A stretch of DNA of 38,337 nt from Paracoccaceae bacterium (GTDB taxonomy: Bacteria > Pseudomonadota > Alphaproteobacteria > Rhodobacterales > Rhodobacteraceae), in assembly GCA_014859945.1 (NCBI GenBank), contig JACZKR010000168.1, positions 1 through 38,337 on the forward strand, written 5' to 3'. Shown in pieces: positions 19,636 to 30,455 of the stretch (the first letter of the stretch is position 1; each line of letters begins with the position of its first letter). The position numbers and the translations under genes are program-made. The notes beneath the pieces are model-generated. The model ran no database searches, was not told the origin of the DNA, and saw nothing but the letters and a program-made list of their open reading frames with translations.

Positions 19636-20733
19636 CAGGGCGCTGGCCTTGTAAGCGGCCTTCGCAAGCCAGTCGGGGTTGATCTCTATCCCCCAGCCGG
19701 GGGCATCGGTGACGGTGGCGTGGCCGTCTTCGATCCGGTAGGGGTCGCCCAGGAAAAGGCCGTCCTGCCAAGGGTAGTAGTCAAGCCCCTCGATCGAGAA
19801 TTCCAGATACTTGCCGGGGTTCGGGATGGCGCGCAGTAGGTGCATGGTGGCCATGGTCACAAGGCCCAGATTCGCCGCATGGGGCGTGACCGGCAGGCCG
19901 GCGGCGGCCCCCATGCGGCAGACTTCCAGCGTGCGGTGGATGCCGCCCATATACAGGATGTCGGGCTGCAGGATATCGACGGCACGGTGTTCGATCATCA
20001 GTTGCCAGGCCGAAAACTCACAATCCTGTTCGCCACCCGCCACGTCCAGCGACAGGGCGGCGCGCACCTGGGCGGTCTGGTCAACCTCCCAATAGGGGCA
20101 GGGCTCCTCGAAATGCCCGATGCCGTGGTCCTGCAGCATTTGGCCGACTTCGATGGCGCGGGCGGGCGAATAGCAGGAGTTGCCGTCCACCAACTTGTCC
20201 ACCCCGTCGCCCAGCGCCTTTGAGACCACGGGAATGACCGCCTCGGTCCGGCCGGGCCATTCATCCTGATCGCGGCCGCATTCGGCGCCGACCCGCCATT
20301 TGAAGGCAGTAAAGCCATGGGCATCGCGCAGGCGCAGGAAGCGGGCGGCTTCATCCTCGGGGGTGATGTCGCGTTTCATCGAACTGGCATAGGCGCGCAC
20401 GCGGCCGGGGCTGCCGCCGATGAGGCTGGCGACCGGCTTGCCTTCGACCTTGCCGCGCAGATCCCACAGCGCGGTGTCCAGCCCCGCCTGTGCCCGGCGC
20501 AGATAGCTGCCGGGGAACTTGTGTTCCTTTTCGTAGATGCGGCGGATGGTGTCGGCGAAGTCGAGCGCATCGGCGCCAAGGGCGTGGGGCGCCACCTGGC
20601 GATGAAATATCTCGCAGGTGATGTCGGCCTGATAGGTGGAAACCTGCCCCCAGCCCTGACTGCCGTCTTCGGCCGTGGCGCGCACGAAGCCGACGAACGG
20701 GGTGGTAAAGGTTTCAAGTCTGACGATTTTCAT
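19633..20733 (-). CDS. Mandelate racemase/muconate lactonizing enzyme family (enolase superfamily)
   Basis: [50 protein letters not shown]-subgroup-like metal and base positions. Confidence 0.9.
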   Translation of the reverse strand: MKIVRLETFTTPFVGFVRATAEDGSQGWGQVSTYQADITCEIFHRQVAPHALGADALDFADTIRRIYEKEHKFPGSYLRRAQAGLDTALWDLRGKVEGKPVASLIGGSPGRVRAYASSMKRDITPEDEAARFLRLRDAHGFTAFKWRVGAECGRDQDEWPGRTEAVIPVVSKALGDGVDKLVDGNSCYSPARAIEVGQMLQDHGIGHFEEPCPYWEVDQTAQVRAALSLDVAGGEQDCEFSAWQLMIEHRAVDILQPDILYMGGIHRTLEVCRMGAAAGLPVTPHAANLGLVTMATMHLLRAIPNPGKYLEFSIEGLDYYPWQDGLFLGDPYRIEDGHATVTDAPGWGIEINPDWLAKAAYKASAL

Positions 20734-20888
20734 GCGGCACTCCGTCCCGGTCTGGCAAAGGTTAGCCCCGCGCTAAGCACTGCTCAGCCATTTCCGCGCC
20801 CAACTGTTCCGCGCGCGACGTGAAAGTTCGGTGACAAGTTGCGGCGGGGGTGCTTTCATTGCCCTGTCCCGCAGCCGGAGTCCCGCCG

Positions 20889-22025
20889 ATGACCCGCCAC
20901 GATCCGAACCTGAACCCCATCGAGGAACTGCGCCGCAATGTCGGCGTGCCGTTCGAGCAGGCGCTTGCCATGCCGAAGTCGGTCTATACCGACCCCGGAT
21001 TTGCCGAAGCCGAGATGACCCATATCTTTGCCCGTGACTGGCTGTGCGCCGGCCGGGCCGAAGCGCTGCCGAACCCCGGCGACTACCTGACGATGAACAT
21101 CTCGGGTGAGCCGATCATCGTGCTGCGCGACCGCGAGGGCACGCTGCGGGCGATGTCGAATGTATGCCGCCACCGCATGTCCACCCTTCTGGAAGGGCGG
21201 GGGAATACGCGGTCCATCGTCTGCCCCTATCACGCCTGGACCTACAACCTTGACGGCTCGCTGCGCGGGGCCCCGGCGATGGCGCTGAACGAAAGCTTCT
21301 GCAAGGATCAGATCGCCCTGCCGAAGGTGCGCTGCGAGGAATGGCTGGGCTGGATCATGGTCACGCTGAACCCCGACGCGCCGCCCCCCGCCGAACGGCT
21401 GGCCGAGGTAGAGGCGCTGGTCGGCAAGTATCAGATGCAGAACTACCATGAAGCCTTCCGCGAGGAATTCCGCTGGGCCACCAACTGGAAGGTGCTGGCC
21501 GAGAATTTCATGGAAAGCTACCACCTGCCGGTCTGCCATCAGGACACGATCGGGCATACGGTGGACCTGTTGAAGATGACCTGCCCCGAAGGGCTGCCGG
21601 CCTTCAACTATCACTACATCATCAAGAACGACGCGCTGGACCTGACGCTGGCCCATCCGACGAACACCACGCTGCAGGGCGATGACCGGCGGACGACCTG
21701 GCTTCTGTCGATCTACCCGTCGCTGCTGATCACGCTGTCGCCCGGCTACTTCTGGTATCTGTGCCTGACGCCCGACGGGCCGGGCCATGTGAACGTGCTG
21801 TTCGGCGGCGGCCTTGCGCCGGAATTCGTGGCGGACCCCAAGGCGCAGGAGCATTTCGCCCGGCTGAAGGCGCTGCTGGACGAGGTGAACCTTGAGGACA
21901 AGGGCTGTGTCGAGCGGGTCTATCGCGGCTTGTGCGCCGATCTGTCCAGCCCAGGCCCGCTGAGCCATCTGGAGCGGCCGAATTACGACTTCGCCCGCTA
22001 CATCGCCGGAATGATGCCCGCCTGA
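20889..22025 (+). CDS. Rieske 2Fe-2S aromatic ring-hydroxylating/demethylating oxygenase, alpha subunit type
   Basis: Rieske motif CRHRMSTLLEGRGNTRSIVCPYHAWTY; mononuclear iron region NWKVLAENFMESYHLPVCH. Confidence 0.93.
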   Translation: MTRHDPNLNPIEELRRNVGVPFEQALAMPKSVYTDPGFAEAEMTHIFARDWLCAGRAEALPNPGDYLTMNISGEPIIVLRDREGTLRAMSNVCRHRMSTLLEGRGNTRSIVCPYHAWTYNLDGSLRGAPAMALNESFCKDQIALPKVRCEEWLGWIMVTLNPDAPPPAERLAEVEALVGKYQMQNYHEAFREEFRWATNWKVLAENFMESYHLPVCHQDTIGHTVDLLKMTCPEGLPAFNYHYIIKNDALDLTLAHPTNTTLQGDDRRTTWLLSIYPSLLITLSPGYFWYLCLTPDGPGHVNVLFGGGLAPEFVADPKAQEHFARLKALLDEVNLEDKGCVERVYRGLCADLSSPGPLSHLERPNYDFARYIAGMMPA

Positions 22026-22040
22026 GCCGGCCGGCGGGGG

Positions 22041-23036
22041 TCAGTCCCCCGCCACCCGCAGCACGATCTTGCCGATATGGCCCGAGCTTTCCAGCCGCCA
22101 ATGCGCGGCGGGGGCTTCGGTCAGGGCGAAGGTGCTGTCGATCACCACGCGCAGCGCGCCGCGCGCGATCATCGGCCAGACATGGGTTTCGACCGCGCGG
22201 GCGATGGCGGCCTTGGCCTGATCGCTTTGCGGCCGCAGGGTTGATCCGGTGATGGTCAGCCGGCGCATCATGACCTCGGCGAAGTTCAGTTCGATCTTCG
22301 GCCCTTGCAGGAAGGCAATCTGCACCAGCCGGCCATCATCGGCCAACGCCTTGATATTGCGGGGAAGGTAGGGGCCACCCACCATGTCGAGGATCAGGTC
22401 GGCGCCGCCCATCGCCCTGACGGCGGGAACGAAATCCTCTTCACGGTAATTGATCGCCCGTTCGGCACCCAGTTCGGTGCAGGCCGCACATTTTTCGTCG
22501 CTGCCGGCGGTGGCGATGACGCGCGCGCCCAGCGCCCGCGCGATCTGGATGGCGGTGGTGCCGATGCCCGAGGTGCCGCCGTGAACCAGAAACCGCTCCC
22601 CGGCCTTCAGCCCGCCGCGCATCACGATGTTGGACCAGACGGTAAAGCAGGTTTCGGGCAGGCAGGCCGCCTCGCGCAGGGACAGCCCTTCGGGCACGGG
22701 CAGGGCATGCGCCTCGTGGCAGGCGGCATATTCGGCATAGGCGCCGCCGGGAAAAAGGGCGCAGACCTTGTCGCCGATTTTCCAGCGTGTGACGCCCGGC
22801 CCGGTTTCCACCACGGTTCCGGCGCCTTCCAGCCCCGGCAGGGGTGAGGCGCTGGCGGGCGGGGCGTAAAGGCCGGCGCGTTGCAGCGCATCGGGGCGGT
22901 TCACCCCGGCCCAGGCCAGCCGCACGATGATCTGGCCGTGGCCCGGCACCGGCACCGGCAGATTTGCGGGCTGCAGCACATCGGGATCGCCCGGCGCGGT
23001 GATTTCAACCGCAAGCATCGAATGGGAAAGCGACAT
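22041..23036 (-). CDS. NAD(P)H-quinone oxidoreductase (zinc-independent MDR family)
   Basis: LAWAGVNRPDALQRAGLYAPP, PGLEGAGTV, LVHGGTSGIGTTAIQIARALGARVIATAGS. Confidence 0.92.
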   Translation of the reverse strand: MSLSHSMLAVEITAPGDPDVLQPANLPVPVPGHGQIIVRLAWAGVNRPDALQRAGLYAPPASASPLPGLEGAGTVVETGPGVTRWKIGDKVCALFPGGAYAEYAACHEAHALPVPEGLSLREAACLPETCFTVWSNIVMRGGLKAGERFLVHGGTSGIGTTAIQIARALGARVIATAGSDEKCAACTELGAERAINYREEDFVPAVRAMGGADLILDMVGGPYLPRNIKALADDGRLVQIAFLQGPKIELNFAEVMMRRLTITGSTLRPQSDQAKAAIARAVETHVWPMIARGALRVVIDSTFALTEAPAAHWRLESSGHIGKIVLRVAGD

Positions 23037-23708
23037 TCAGGCCCCCTGCCTGTTGCGTCCGGGCAGATCGGCGGCTTCGGGCGCGCGGATCCGGTCCAGG
23101 AAGGACAGCGGCCCCTGCATCAGCGCCCGGCCCAGCGGATTGGCCCGCAGGCTGGCTTTGGCCTTTTCGACCTGCATCACCTGTTCGATGCGGCGGTCGA
23201 GGAAGGCGCGGGTGTCGGCATCATCTTCGGAGGTGTCGCCCAGCCAGTACAGCACCGTCGCCCCATAGACCGCCGACAGGGTGGCGCGCTTGGTGTACCA
23301 GTTCAGATCGCGCGAGCTGTCACCCAGCGCCGTCCAGATTGCGTCGGCAGTGCCCCAGATCAGCCCCGCCCCTTCGGCCGCATGACCGGGCAGCGCAAAC
23401 AGGGCCGAGCCGCGCCGCACCAGTTCACGGTCGGCCGCCTGCAGCCGCAGCATCACCGCCGCCGCCACCCGGTCGCGAAAGCGCATGCCTGCCAGATCCA
23501 AGAGCGCCAGCGCCTCGGCCATCCGCGCATCGCCCCGGCGGTGATAGGCCGCCGCCAGATCGGCGCCGCCGCGCGGGAAAAGCGCCCGGGCCACCGCCCC
23601 GGGCACGCCCGAATCGCTGATGGCGGCGGCCAGCGTGGTTTCCGACCAGCCATCGAAGGGCACATGGGGCAAAGCGGCCTCAAGCACGGTTTCCAGCGGG
23701 TTTTCCAT
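23037..23708 (-). CDS. COQ9 family protein (ubiquinone biosynthesis)
   Basis: ALPHVPFDGWSETTL...RDLNWYTKRATLSAVYGATVLYWLGDTSEDDADTRAFLDRRIEQVMQVEKAKA. Confidence 0.88.
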   Translation of the reverse strand: MENPLETVLEAALPHVPFDGWSETTLAAAISDSGVPGAVARALFPRGGADLAAAYHRRGDARMAEALALLDLAGMRFRDRVAAAVMLRLQAADRELVRRGSALFALPGHAAEGAGLIWGTADAIWTALGDSSRDLNWYTKRATLSAVYGATVLYWLGDTSEDDADTRAFLDRRIEQVMQVEKAKASLRANPLGRALMQGPLSFLDRIRAPEAADLPGRNRQGA

Positions 23709-23820
23709 GGTCAGCCTCGCATTTCCGCAGCGGAAGGTGGACAAGCGTCCCGGGCTTTGCTATGGCCCGCGCGCCTGCACATCAAGTGCAACTCTAACTT
23801 AGGAAGGTGGTGACAACCAC

Positions 23821-24027
23821 ATGCAGGTCAGCGTCCGCGACAATAACGTCGAGCAAGCCCTCCGGGCCCTCAAGAAAAAGCTCCAGCGCGAAGGCGTGTT
23901 CCGCGAAATGAAGCTCAAGCAGCATTTCGAGAAACCGTCGGTCAAGAAAGCGCGCGAGCAAGCCGAAGCGGTCCGCCGTGCGCGCAAACTGGCGCGCAAG
24001 AAGGCGCAACGCGAAGGCGCTCTCTAA
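23821..24027 (+). CDS. rpsU: 30S ribosomal protein S21
   Basis: [61 protein letters not shown]. Confidence 0.97.
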   Translation: MQVSVRDNNVEQALRALKKKLQREGVFREMKLKQHFEKPSVKKAREQAEAVRRARKLARKKAQREGAL

Positions 24028-24067
24028 GGCGTTTCAGCGACACTGGGGCAGCGATGCCCACCCGATC

Positions 24068-24093
24068 AACCCCCGGCTGGTCCGGGGGTTTTT
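24068..24093 (+). terminator. Rho-independent terminator of rpsU
   Basis: cccccgg-ctggt-ccggggg followed by ttttt. Confidence 0.85.
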
Positions 24094-24104
24094 CATTTCG
24101 GGGC

Positions 24105-24127
24105 GGTGCGTGCAAGCACGCACCCTA
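24105..24127. repeat. Palindromic repeat abutting the purK stop codon
   Basis: ggtgcgtgc-aa-gcacgcacc then cta (TAG on the minus strand); same layout as 19613-19635. Confidence 0.75.
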
Positions 24128-25195
24128 CGGGCGTTTCACCCGGTTCACATGGCCCATCTTGCGGCCGGGCTTCACCTTGGCCTTGCCGTAAAGGTGGATG
24201 GCGGCGTCGCGTTCCCTGGCAATCGCCGGGACGCGCAGCACATCGTCGCCGATCAGGTTCTCCATCACCACATCGGCAAATCGGCTGCCGTCGCCCAGGG
24301 GCCAGCCGGCCACGGCGCGGATATGCTGTTCGAACTGGTCCACGGCGCAACCGTTCTGCGTCCAGTGGCCCGAATTGTGAACGCGCGGGGCGATTTCGTT
24401 CACGATCAGCCCTTGCGGCGTGACGAACAGTTCCACCCCCATCACCCCCACATAATCCAGCGCGTTCAGGATGCGGGCGGCCAGCAGCACGGCATCGGTG
24501 CGCTGGCTGGCACTCAGGCGGGCGGGGATGGTGGTGGTGGCCAGGATGCCGTCCTTGTGGACATTCTCACCCGGGTCATAACAGGCGACCGAGCCGTCCA
24601 GCCCGCGCGCCGCGATCACCGAAACCTCATGGGTGAAGTCGACGAAGCCCTCCAGCACCGAAGGCGCGCCGTTCATCGCCGCCAGCGCCGGGGCGGCATC
24701 GGACAGGGCGCGGATGCGGGCCTGCCCCTTGCCGTCATAGCCAAGGCGCGTGGTCTTGAGGATGGCCGGATGGCCGATCTTCAGCAGGGCGGTTTCCAGA
24801 TCGGCAGCGGTGGTCACGGCGGCATAGGGCGCGGTGGTCAGGCCGATCTGGTTCAGGAAATCCTTCTCGGCGATGCGGTCCTGGCTGACGGCCAGCGCGC
24901 GGCGGTTCGGGCGGATGGGGCGCAGCGCCTCGATCGCGTCCAGGGCCTCGGCCGGCACATTCTCGAACTCATAGGTCACCACATCGACCGAAGCGGCAAA
25001 GGCGCGCAGGGCGTCAAGGTCTTCGTAGGGCGCGGTGGTCACCCGGTCGGCGACATGGCCGGCAGGCGGGTTGGCGGCGGGTTCGTAGATGTGGCTGCGA
25101 AAGCCAAGGCGGCTGGCCGCGACCGACAGCATGCGGCCCAGTTGCCCGCCGCCCAGAATGCCGATGGTCGCGCCGGAGAGAAGGGCATCATTCAT
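24125..25195 (-). CDS. purK: 5-(carboxyamino)imidazole ribonucleotide synthase
   Basis: [63 protein letters not shown]. Confidence 0.96.
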   Translation of the reverse strand: MNDALLSGATIGILGGGQLGRMLSVAASRLGFRSHIYEPAANPPAGHVADRVTTAPYEDLDALRAFAASVDVVTYEFENVPAEALDAIEALRPIRPNRRALAVSQDRIAEKDFLNQIGLTTAPYAAVTTAADLETALLKIGHPAILKTTRLGYDGKGQARIRALSDAAPALAAMNGAPSVLEGFVDFTHEVSVIAARGLDGSVACYDPGENVHKDGILATTTIPARLSASQRTDAVLLAARILNALDYVGVMGVELFVTPQGLIVNEIAPRVHNSGHWTQNGCAVDQFEQHIRAVAGWPLGDGSRFADVVMENLIGDDVLRVPAIARERDAAIHLYGKAKVKPGRKMGHVNRVKRP

Positions 25196-25673
25196 CCTTC
25201 GGCTCCTCGGGGATCGAGGCCGAAAGCGCCTCACGCCAGGCGTCCAGACGCGCGGCAAGGGCAGGGTTTGAGATGGCCAGAATGCCCGCCGCCATCAGCC
25301 CGGCATTGGCCGCACCGGCCGCCCCGATGGCCATGGTTGCCACCGGATAGCCCTTGGGCATCTGGACGATGGAATAAAGGCTGTCCACGCCCGACAGGGC
25401 CTTGGTCTGCACCGGAACGCCGATGACCGGAACCCGGGTTTTCGAGGCCATCATCCCCGGCAGATGCGCCGCGCCGCCGGCGCCCGCGATGATCACCTTC
25501 AGCCCGCGCCCGGCAGCCGCCTTGCCATAGCTCCACAGCCGGTCGGGCGTGCGGTGGGCGCTGACGATCTTCGCCTCATAGGAGATGCCGAGTTCGTCCA
25601 GGATCAGCGCCGCTTCCTTCATCGTCGGCCAGTCCGACTGGCTTCCCATGATGATTCCGACATCCACGGCCAT
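25188..25673 (-). CDS. purE: N5-carboxyaminoimidazole ribonucleotide mutase
   Basis: [58 protein letters not shown]; overlaps purK by a few codons. Confidence 0.96.
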   Translation of the reverse strand: MAVDVGIIMGSQSDWPTMKEAALILDELGISYEAKIVSAHRTPDRLWSYGKAAAGRGLKVIIAGAGGAAHLPGMMASKTRVPVIGVPVQTKALSGVDSLYSIVQMPKGYPVATMAIGAAGAANAGLMAAGILAISNPALAARLDAWREALSASIPEEPKDE

Positions 25674-25753
25674 GCGCGCCCCCAATGTTCCTTAGCCGCC
25701 GCTTATACCGGGGGGCGGGGTGCGACAAGGGGATTGGGCGGATTGGCCGGCGG

Positions 25754-25972
25754 TCAGGCGATGATATCGGGGATCAGCCGGTCTTCCAGCTTCACGATCT
25801 GATCCTTCAGCGCCAGCTTCTGCTTCTTCAGCCGCCGCAGGGTCAGCTGATCGGGGCGGCCGGTGATTTCCAGCGCCATGATCGCCTCATCCAGATCGCG
25901 ATGCTCACGCCGCAGCACCTCAAGCTTGACGCGCAGCATCTCCTCGAAATTCATCTCGCTGGGGGCATTCAT
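25754..25972 (-). CDS. DUF465 (YdcH-like) small protein
   Basis: LRREHRDLDEAIMALEITGRPDQLTLRRLKKQKLALKDQIVKLED. Confidence 0.85.
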   Translation of the reverse strand: MNAPSEMNFEEMLRVKLEVLRREHRDLDEAIMALEITGRPDQLTLRRLKKQKLALKDQIVKLEDRLIPDIIA

Positions 25973-26163
25973 GGCTGGATGGGTTCCGGTCTTCTGGCTT
26001 TGGGTCAGAATACACGATTCGCCCTTCCGGGGCGAGAAATCTGCATCGATTGATCAAAATTCCGGGCCGCGCGGGGCCTTGCGGCAGATGGCGCGGCGCC
26101 CCATATTTGGCCTGTCGGGTGCCCGTCCGGGGCCCGGCGGTTGAATGTCGCTTCCCGAAGGAC

Positions 26164-26580
26164 ATGCAGATGACAAAACTTTCCTTTGGCGCCCATCCCT
26201 TCCTTCTGGGGTTCGAACAGCTTGAGCGGCTGGTCGAGCGGACGGCCAAGACCGCTTCCGAGGGCTATCCGCCCTTCAACATCGAAGCCGTCAGCGAAAA
26301 TGCCTACCGCATCACGCTGGCCGTTGCCGGTTTCCGCGAGGACGATCTGGCGATTACCGTCGAGGACCGCCAGCTGGTGATCCGCGGCCGGCAGGCCGAT
26401 GACACCGCCGAGCGGGTTTTCCTGCACCGGGGAATCGCCGCGCGGGCGTTCCAGCGCAGTTTCGTTCTGGCCGACGGGGTCGAGGTGGCGGGGGCAAGTC
26501 TGGAGCATGGGCTTCTGAACATCGACCTGCGGCGGTCGGTTCCGGAAACCGTGGTGCAGACCATCCGCATCGGGCGCTAA
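26164..26580 (+). CDS. Hsp20 family small heat shock protein (IbpA-like)
   Basis: YPPFNIEAVSENAYRITLAVAGFREDDLAITVEDRQLVIRGRQADD...FLHRGIAARAFQRSFVLADGVEV. Confidence 0.93.
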   Translation: MQMTKLSFGAHPFLLGFEQLERLVERTAKTASEGYPPFNIEAVSENAYRITLAVAGFREDDLAITVEDRQLVIRGRQADDTAERVFLHRGIAARAFQRSFVLADGVEVAGASLEHGLLNIDLRRSVPETVVQTIRIGR

Positions 26581-26595
26581 CAGGAGGATTGTCAG

Positions 26596-26823
26596 ATGGA
26601 TGTGAAATTTGAAGGCCTGCCCGAGACCGAGCAGAGCATCGTCTATGTCCGGCCCGTGCCGGTGGCCGACCTGCCGGCCGAGGTTCAGGCGCAGATCGGC
26701 GGGCTGACCACGGTCTATTCGGTGAACCGCCCGGATGGTGAGCGTCTGGCGCTGGTCGCCGACCGCAAGCTGGCGTTCGCGCTTGCCCGCCAGCATGATC
26801 TGGCGCCGGTGAACGTTCACTGA
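26596..26823 (+). CDS. DUF1150 family protein
   Basis: QSIVYVRPVPVADLPAEVQAQIGGLTTVYSVNRPDGERLALVADRKLAFALARQHDLAPVNVH, directly after Hsp20. Confidence 0.8.
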   Translation: MDVKFEGLPETEQSIVYVRPVPVADLPAEVQAQIGGLTTVYSVNRPDGERLALVADRKLAFALARQHDLAPVNVH

Positions 26824-26844
26824 AGGCCGCGAGGCGCGCAATGA

Positions 26845-26876
26845 AAAGGGCCGCCCCCGGAAGGGCGGCCCTTTGT
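26845..26876. terminator. Bidirectional hairpin terminator between convergent genes
   Basis: aaagggccgccc-cccgga-gggcggcccttt type stem, 12 bp (arms 26845-26856 and 26863-26874). Confidence 0.8.
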
Positions 26877-26895
26877 CGTTTGGCCCTGGCGGCGA

Positions 26896-28602
26896 TCAGG
26901 CCTTGATCAGGCCCATCGCCTCAAGCTTCAGGATGACCTCATGCGCGCAGGCATCGACATCGGTGCCTTCGGTGTCGATCACCAGTTCGGCGTTGGTCGG
27001 CGTCTCATAGGGGTCCGAGATGCCGGTGAATTCCTTGATCTTGCCTTCACGGGCCAGCTTGTAGAGGCCCTTGCGGTCACGCTTTTCGCATTCCTCGACC
27101 GAGGTCGCCACATGCACCTCGATGAAGGCGCCGAAGGCCTCGATCATCTCGCGCACGGCGCGGCGGGTCGCGGTATAGGGCGCGATCGGGGCGCAGATGG
27201 CGATGCCGCCGTTCTTGGTGATTTCCGAAGCGACATAGCCGATGCGGCGGATGTTGATGTCACGGTGTTCCTTGCTGAACCCCAGTTCCGACGACAGATG
27301 CTTGCGCACCACATCGCCGTCCAGCAGCGTCACCGGGCGGCCGCCCTGTTCCATCAGCTTGACCATCAGCGCGTTGGCGATGGTGGATTTGCCCGAGCCC
27401 GACAGGCCGGTGAAGAACACGGTGAAGCCCTGCTTGTCGCGCGGCGGCGAGGTGCGGCGCAGCTGGGTCACCACTTCGGGGAACGAGAACCATTCCGGAA
27501 TATCCAGCCCCTCGCGCAGGCGGCGGCGCAGTTCGGTGCCCGAGATGTCCAGAACGGTGCAGCCTTCCGGCACTTCGTTCGCCGGGAAATACTGCGCCTT
27601 TTCCTGCACATAGACCATGTGTTTGAAGTCAACCATGGTGATGCCCATTTCGGCTTCGTGCTTCTTGAACAGCTCCTGCGCGTCATAGGGGCCGTAGAAG
27701 TCCTTGCCCTGGCTGTTCTTGCCCGGGCCGGCATGGTCACGGCCGACGATGAAATGGGTCACGCCGTGGTTCTTGCGAATCAGGCCGTGCCAGACCGCCT
27801 CACGCGGGCCAGCCATGCGCATGGCCAGGTTCAGAAGGCTCATCGTGGTGGTCGAGGCCGGATACTTGTCGATCACCGCCTCATAGCAGCGGACGCGGGT
27901 GAAGTGATCGACGTCGCCGGGCTTGGTCATGCCGACGACCGGGTGGATGATCAGGTTGGCCTGGGCTTCACGCGCGGCGCGGAAGGTCAGTTCCTGGTGG
28001 GCGCGGTGCAGCGGGTTGCGGGTCTGGAAAGCCACGACCTTGTGCCAGCCCATCTTGCGGAAGAAGGCGCGCAGTTCATTCGGCGTATCGCGGCGGGCCT
28101 TGAAATCATAATGCACGGGCTGCTGGATGCCGGTGATCGGGCCGCCCAGATAGACCTTGCCGGCGACATTGTGCAGATAGTTCACGGCCGGATGCGCCAG
28201 ATCATTGGCGCCAAAGACCTTCTCGGCCTCACGGTCCTTGTTGGGCACCCATTTGTCGGTGACCGACATGATGGCCAGGATCACGCCTTCCTGATCGCGC
28301 AGCGCGATGTCCTGACCGGTGGCGACGCCCTCGGCAAACTTCTCGGAGACATCGAGGGTGATCGGCATCGGCCACAGCGTGCCGTCGGCCATGCGCATGT
28401 CTTCGACCACGCCGTCATAGTCGGCTTCGCTGAGGAAGCCCTTCAGCGGGTTGAAGCCGCCATTCATCAGCAGCTCAAGGTCGCAGATCTGGCGCGGCGT
28501 CAGATCCCAGGAAATCAGGTTGCCGGCTTCATGCTTCAGCTTCTGCGCCGAGTCATAGGAAACGAAAAGCTCCGGGATCGGCGCGTGATTGGAAAGGGCC
28601 AT
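26896..28602 (-). CDS. Bifunctional sulfate adenylyltransferase / adenylylsulfate kinase
   Basis: ATP-sulfurylase region (FQTRNPLHRAHQELT, VGRDHAGPG) fused to APS kinase (FFTGLSGSGKSTIANAL, LLDGDVVRKHLSSELGFSKEHRDINIRRIGYVA). Confidence 0.95.
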   Translation of the reverse strand: MALSNHAPIPELFVSYDSAQKLKHEAGNLISWDLTPRQICDLELLMNGGFNPLKGFLSEADYDGVVEDMRMADGTLWPMPITLDVSEKFAEGVATGQDIALRDQEGVILAIMSVTDKWVPNKDREAEKVFGANDLAHPAVNYLHNVAGKVYLGGPITGIQQPVHYDFKARRDTPNELRAFFRKMGWHKVVAFQTRNPLHRAHQELTFRAAREAQANLIIHPVVGMTKPGDVDHFTRVRCYEAVIDKYPASTTTMSLLNLAMRMAGPREAVWHGLIRKNHGVTHFIVGRDHAGPGKNSQGKDFYGPYDAQELFKKHEAEMGITMVDFKHMVYVQEKAQYFPANEVPEGCTVLDISGTELRRRLREGLDIPEWFSFPEVVTQLRRTSPPRDKQGFTVFFTGLSGSGKSTIANALMVKLMEQGGRPVTLLDGDVVRKHLSSELGFSKEHRDINIRRIGYVASEITKNGGIAICAPIAPYTATRRAVREMIEAFGAFIEVHVATSVEECEKRDRKGLYKLAREGKIKEFTGISDPYETPTNAELVIDTEGTDVDACAHEVILKLEAMGLIKA

Positions 28603-28826
28603 ACTCTGCTCGCGGGGTTGGAAATTTCGGCGGGGGTGCCAATGGGTGGGCGCTGATTGACGCGGTTTGATGCAGATTTCAAGACAGAGGCGGGGAAACC
28701 CGCCGAGAAAGGGCAGAAATGCCGCGCAAAGCAGCAATCAGGGGATGTAATCATGTGCAGCGGCCCATTCCCTGAACAGAGAATTGCCGCGCCGCAGCAT
28801 TCAAGGAACGTTGGCCTGACGGCCGG

Positions 28827-29897
<1,071 letters not shown>

Positions 29898-29950
29898 TTA
29901 TTGCGCAGGACGCCCCGCAGGCATATCAAACGCCCAAAAAGGAGACAACG

Positions 29951-30451
29951 ATGGCCGCCTCGAAGCTGGATCCGATCGACCGCCGAATCCTTGCCGAGCT
30001 TCAGGCCGACGGGCGCATGACCAACGTCGAGCTGGCCAGCCGGGTCGGCATTTCCGCCCCGCCCTGCCTGCGCCGCGTCCGCACGCTTGAGGAAGAAGGC
30101 TATATCCGCGGCTATCACGCCGACATCGATGCGCGCGAACTGGGGTTCGAGGTGCGGGTCTTTGCCATGGTCCGCCTGCGCAGCCAGGCCGAGACCGACC
30201 TTTCCGCCTTCGAACAGCGCTGCCGAGAATGGCCGCTGGTGCGAGAGTGCCACATGCTGAACGGCGAGATCGACTTCATCCTGAAATGCGTGGCGCCCGA
30301 TCTGTCCACCTTCCAAAGCTTCCTGACGGCCCAGTTGACGGCGGCCGACAACGTGGCCAGCGTCAAGACCAGCCTTGTCATCCGCTGCGCCAAGGACGAA
30401 CCCGGCCTGCCGTTCGAAGTGCTGGAAGAGCGGCTGGCCCGCAACGCCTGA
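29951..30451 (+). CDS. Lrp/AsnC family transcriptional regulator
   Basis: LDPIDRRILAELQADGRMTNVELASRVGISAPPCLRRVRTLEEEGYIRGYHADID; C-terminal RAM-like domain. Confidence 0.95.
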   Translation: MAASKLDPIDRRILAELQADGRMTNVELASRVGISAPPCLRRVRTLEEEGYIRGYHADIDARELGFEVRVFAMVRLRSQAETDLSAFEQRCREWPLVRECHMLNGEIDFILKCVAPDLSTFQSFLTAQLTAADNVASVKTSLVIRCAKDEPGLPFEVLEERLARNA

Positions 30452-30455
30452 ACCG

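Noticed and set aside
26941-28656. 571-aa ORF on + strand opposite the sulfate adenylyltransferase gene
   Set aside because: Antisense shadow; no domain signatures.
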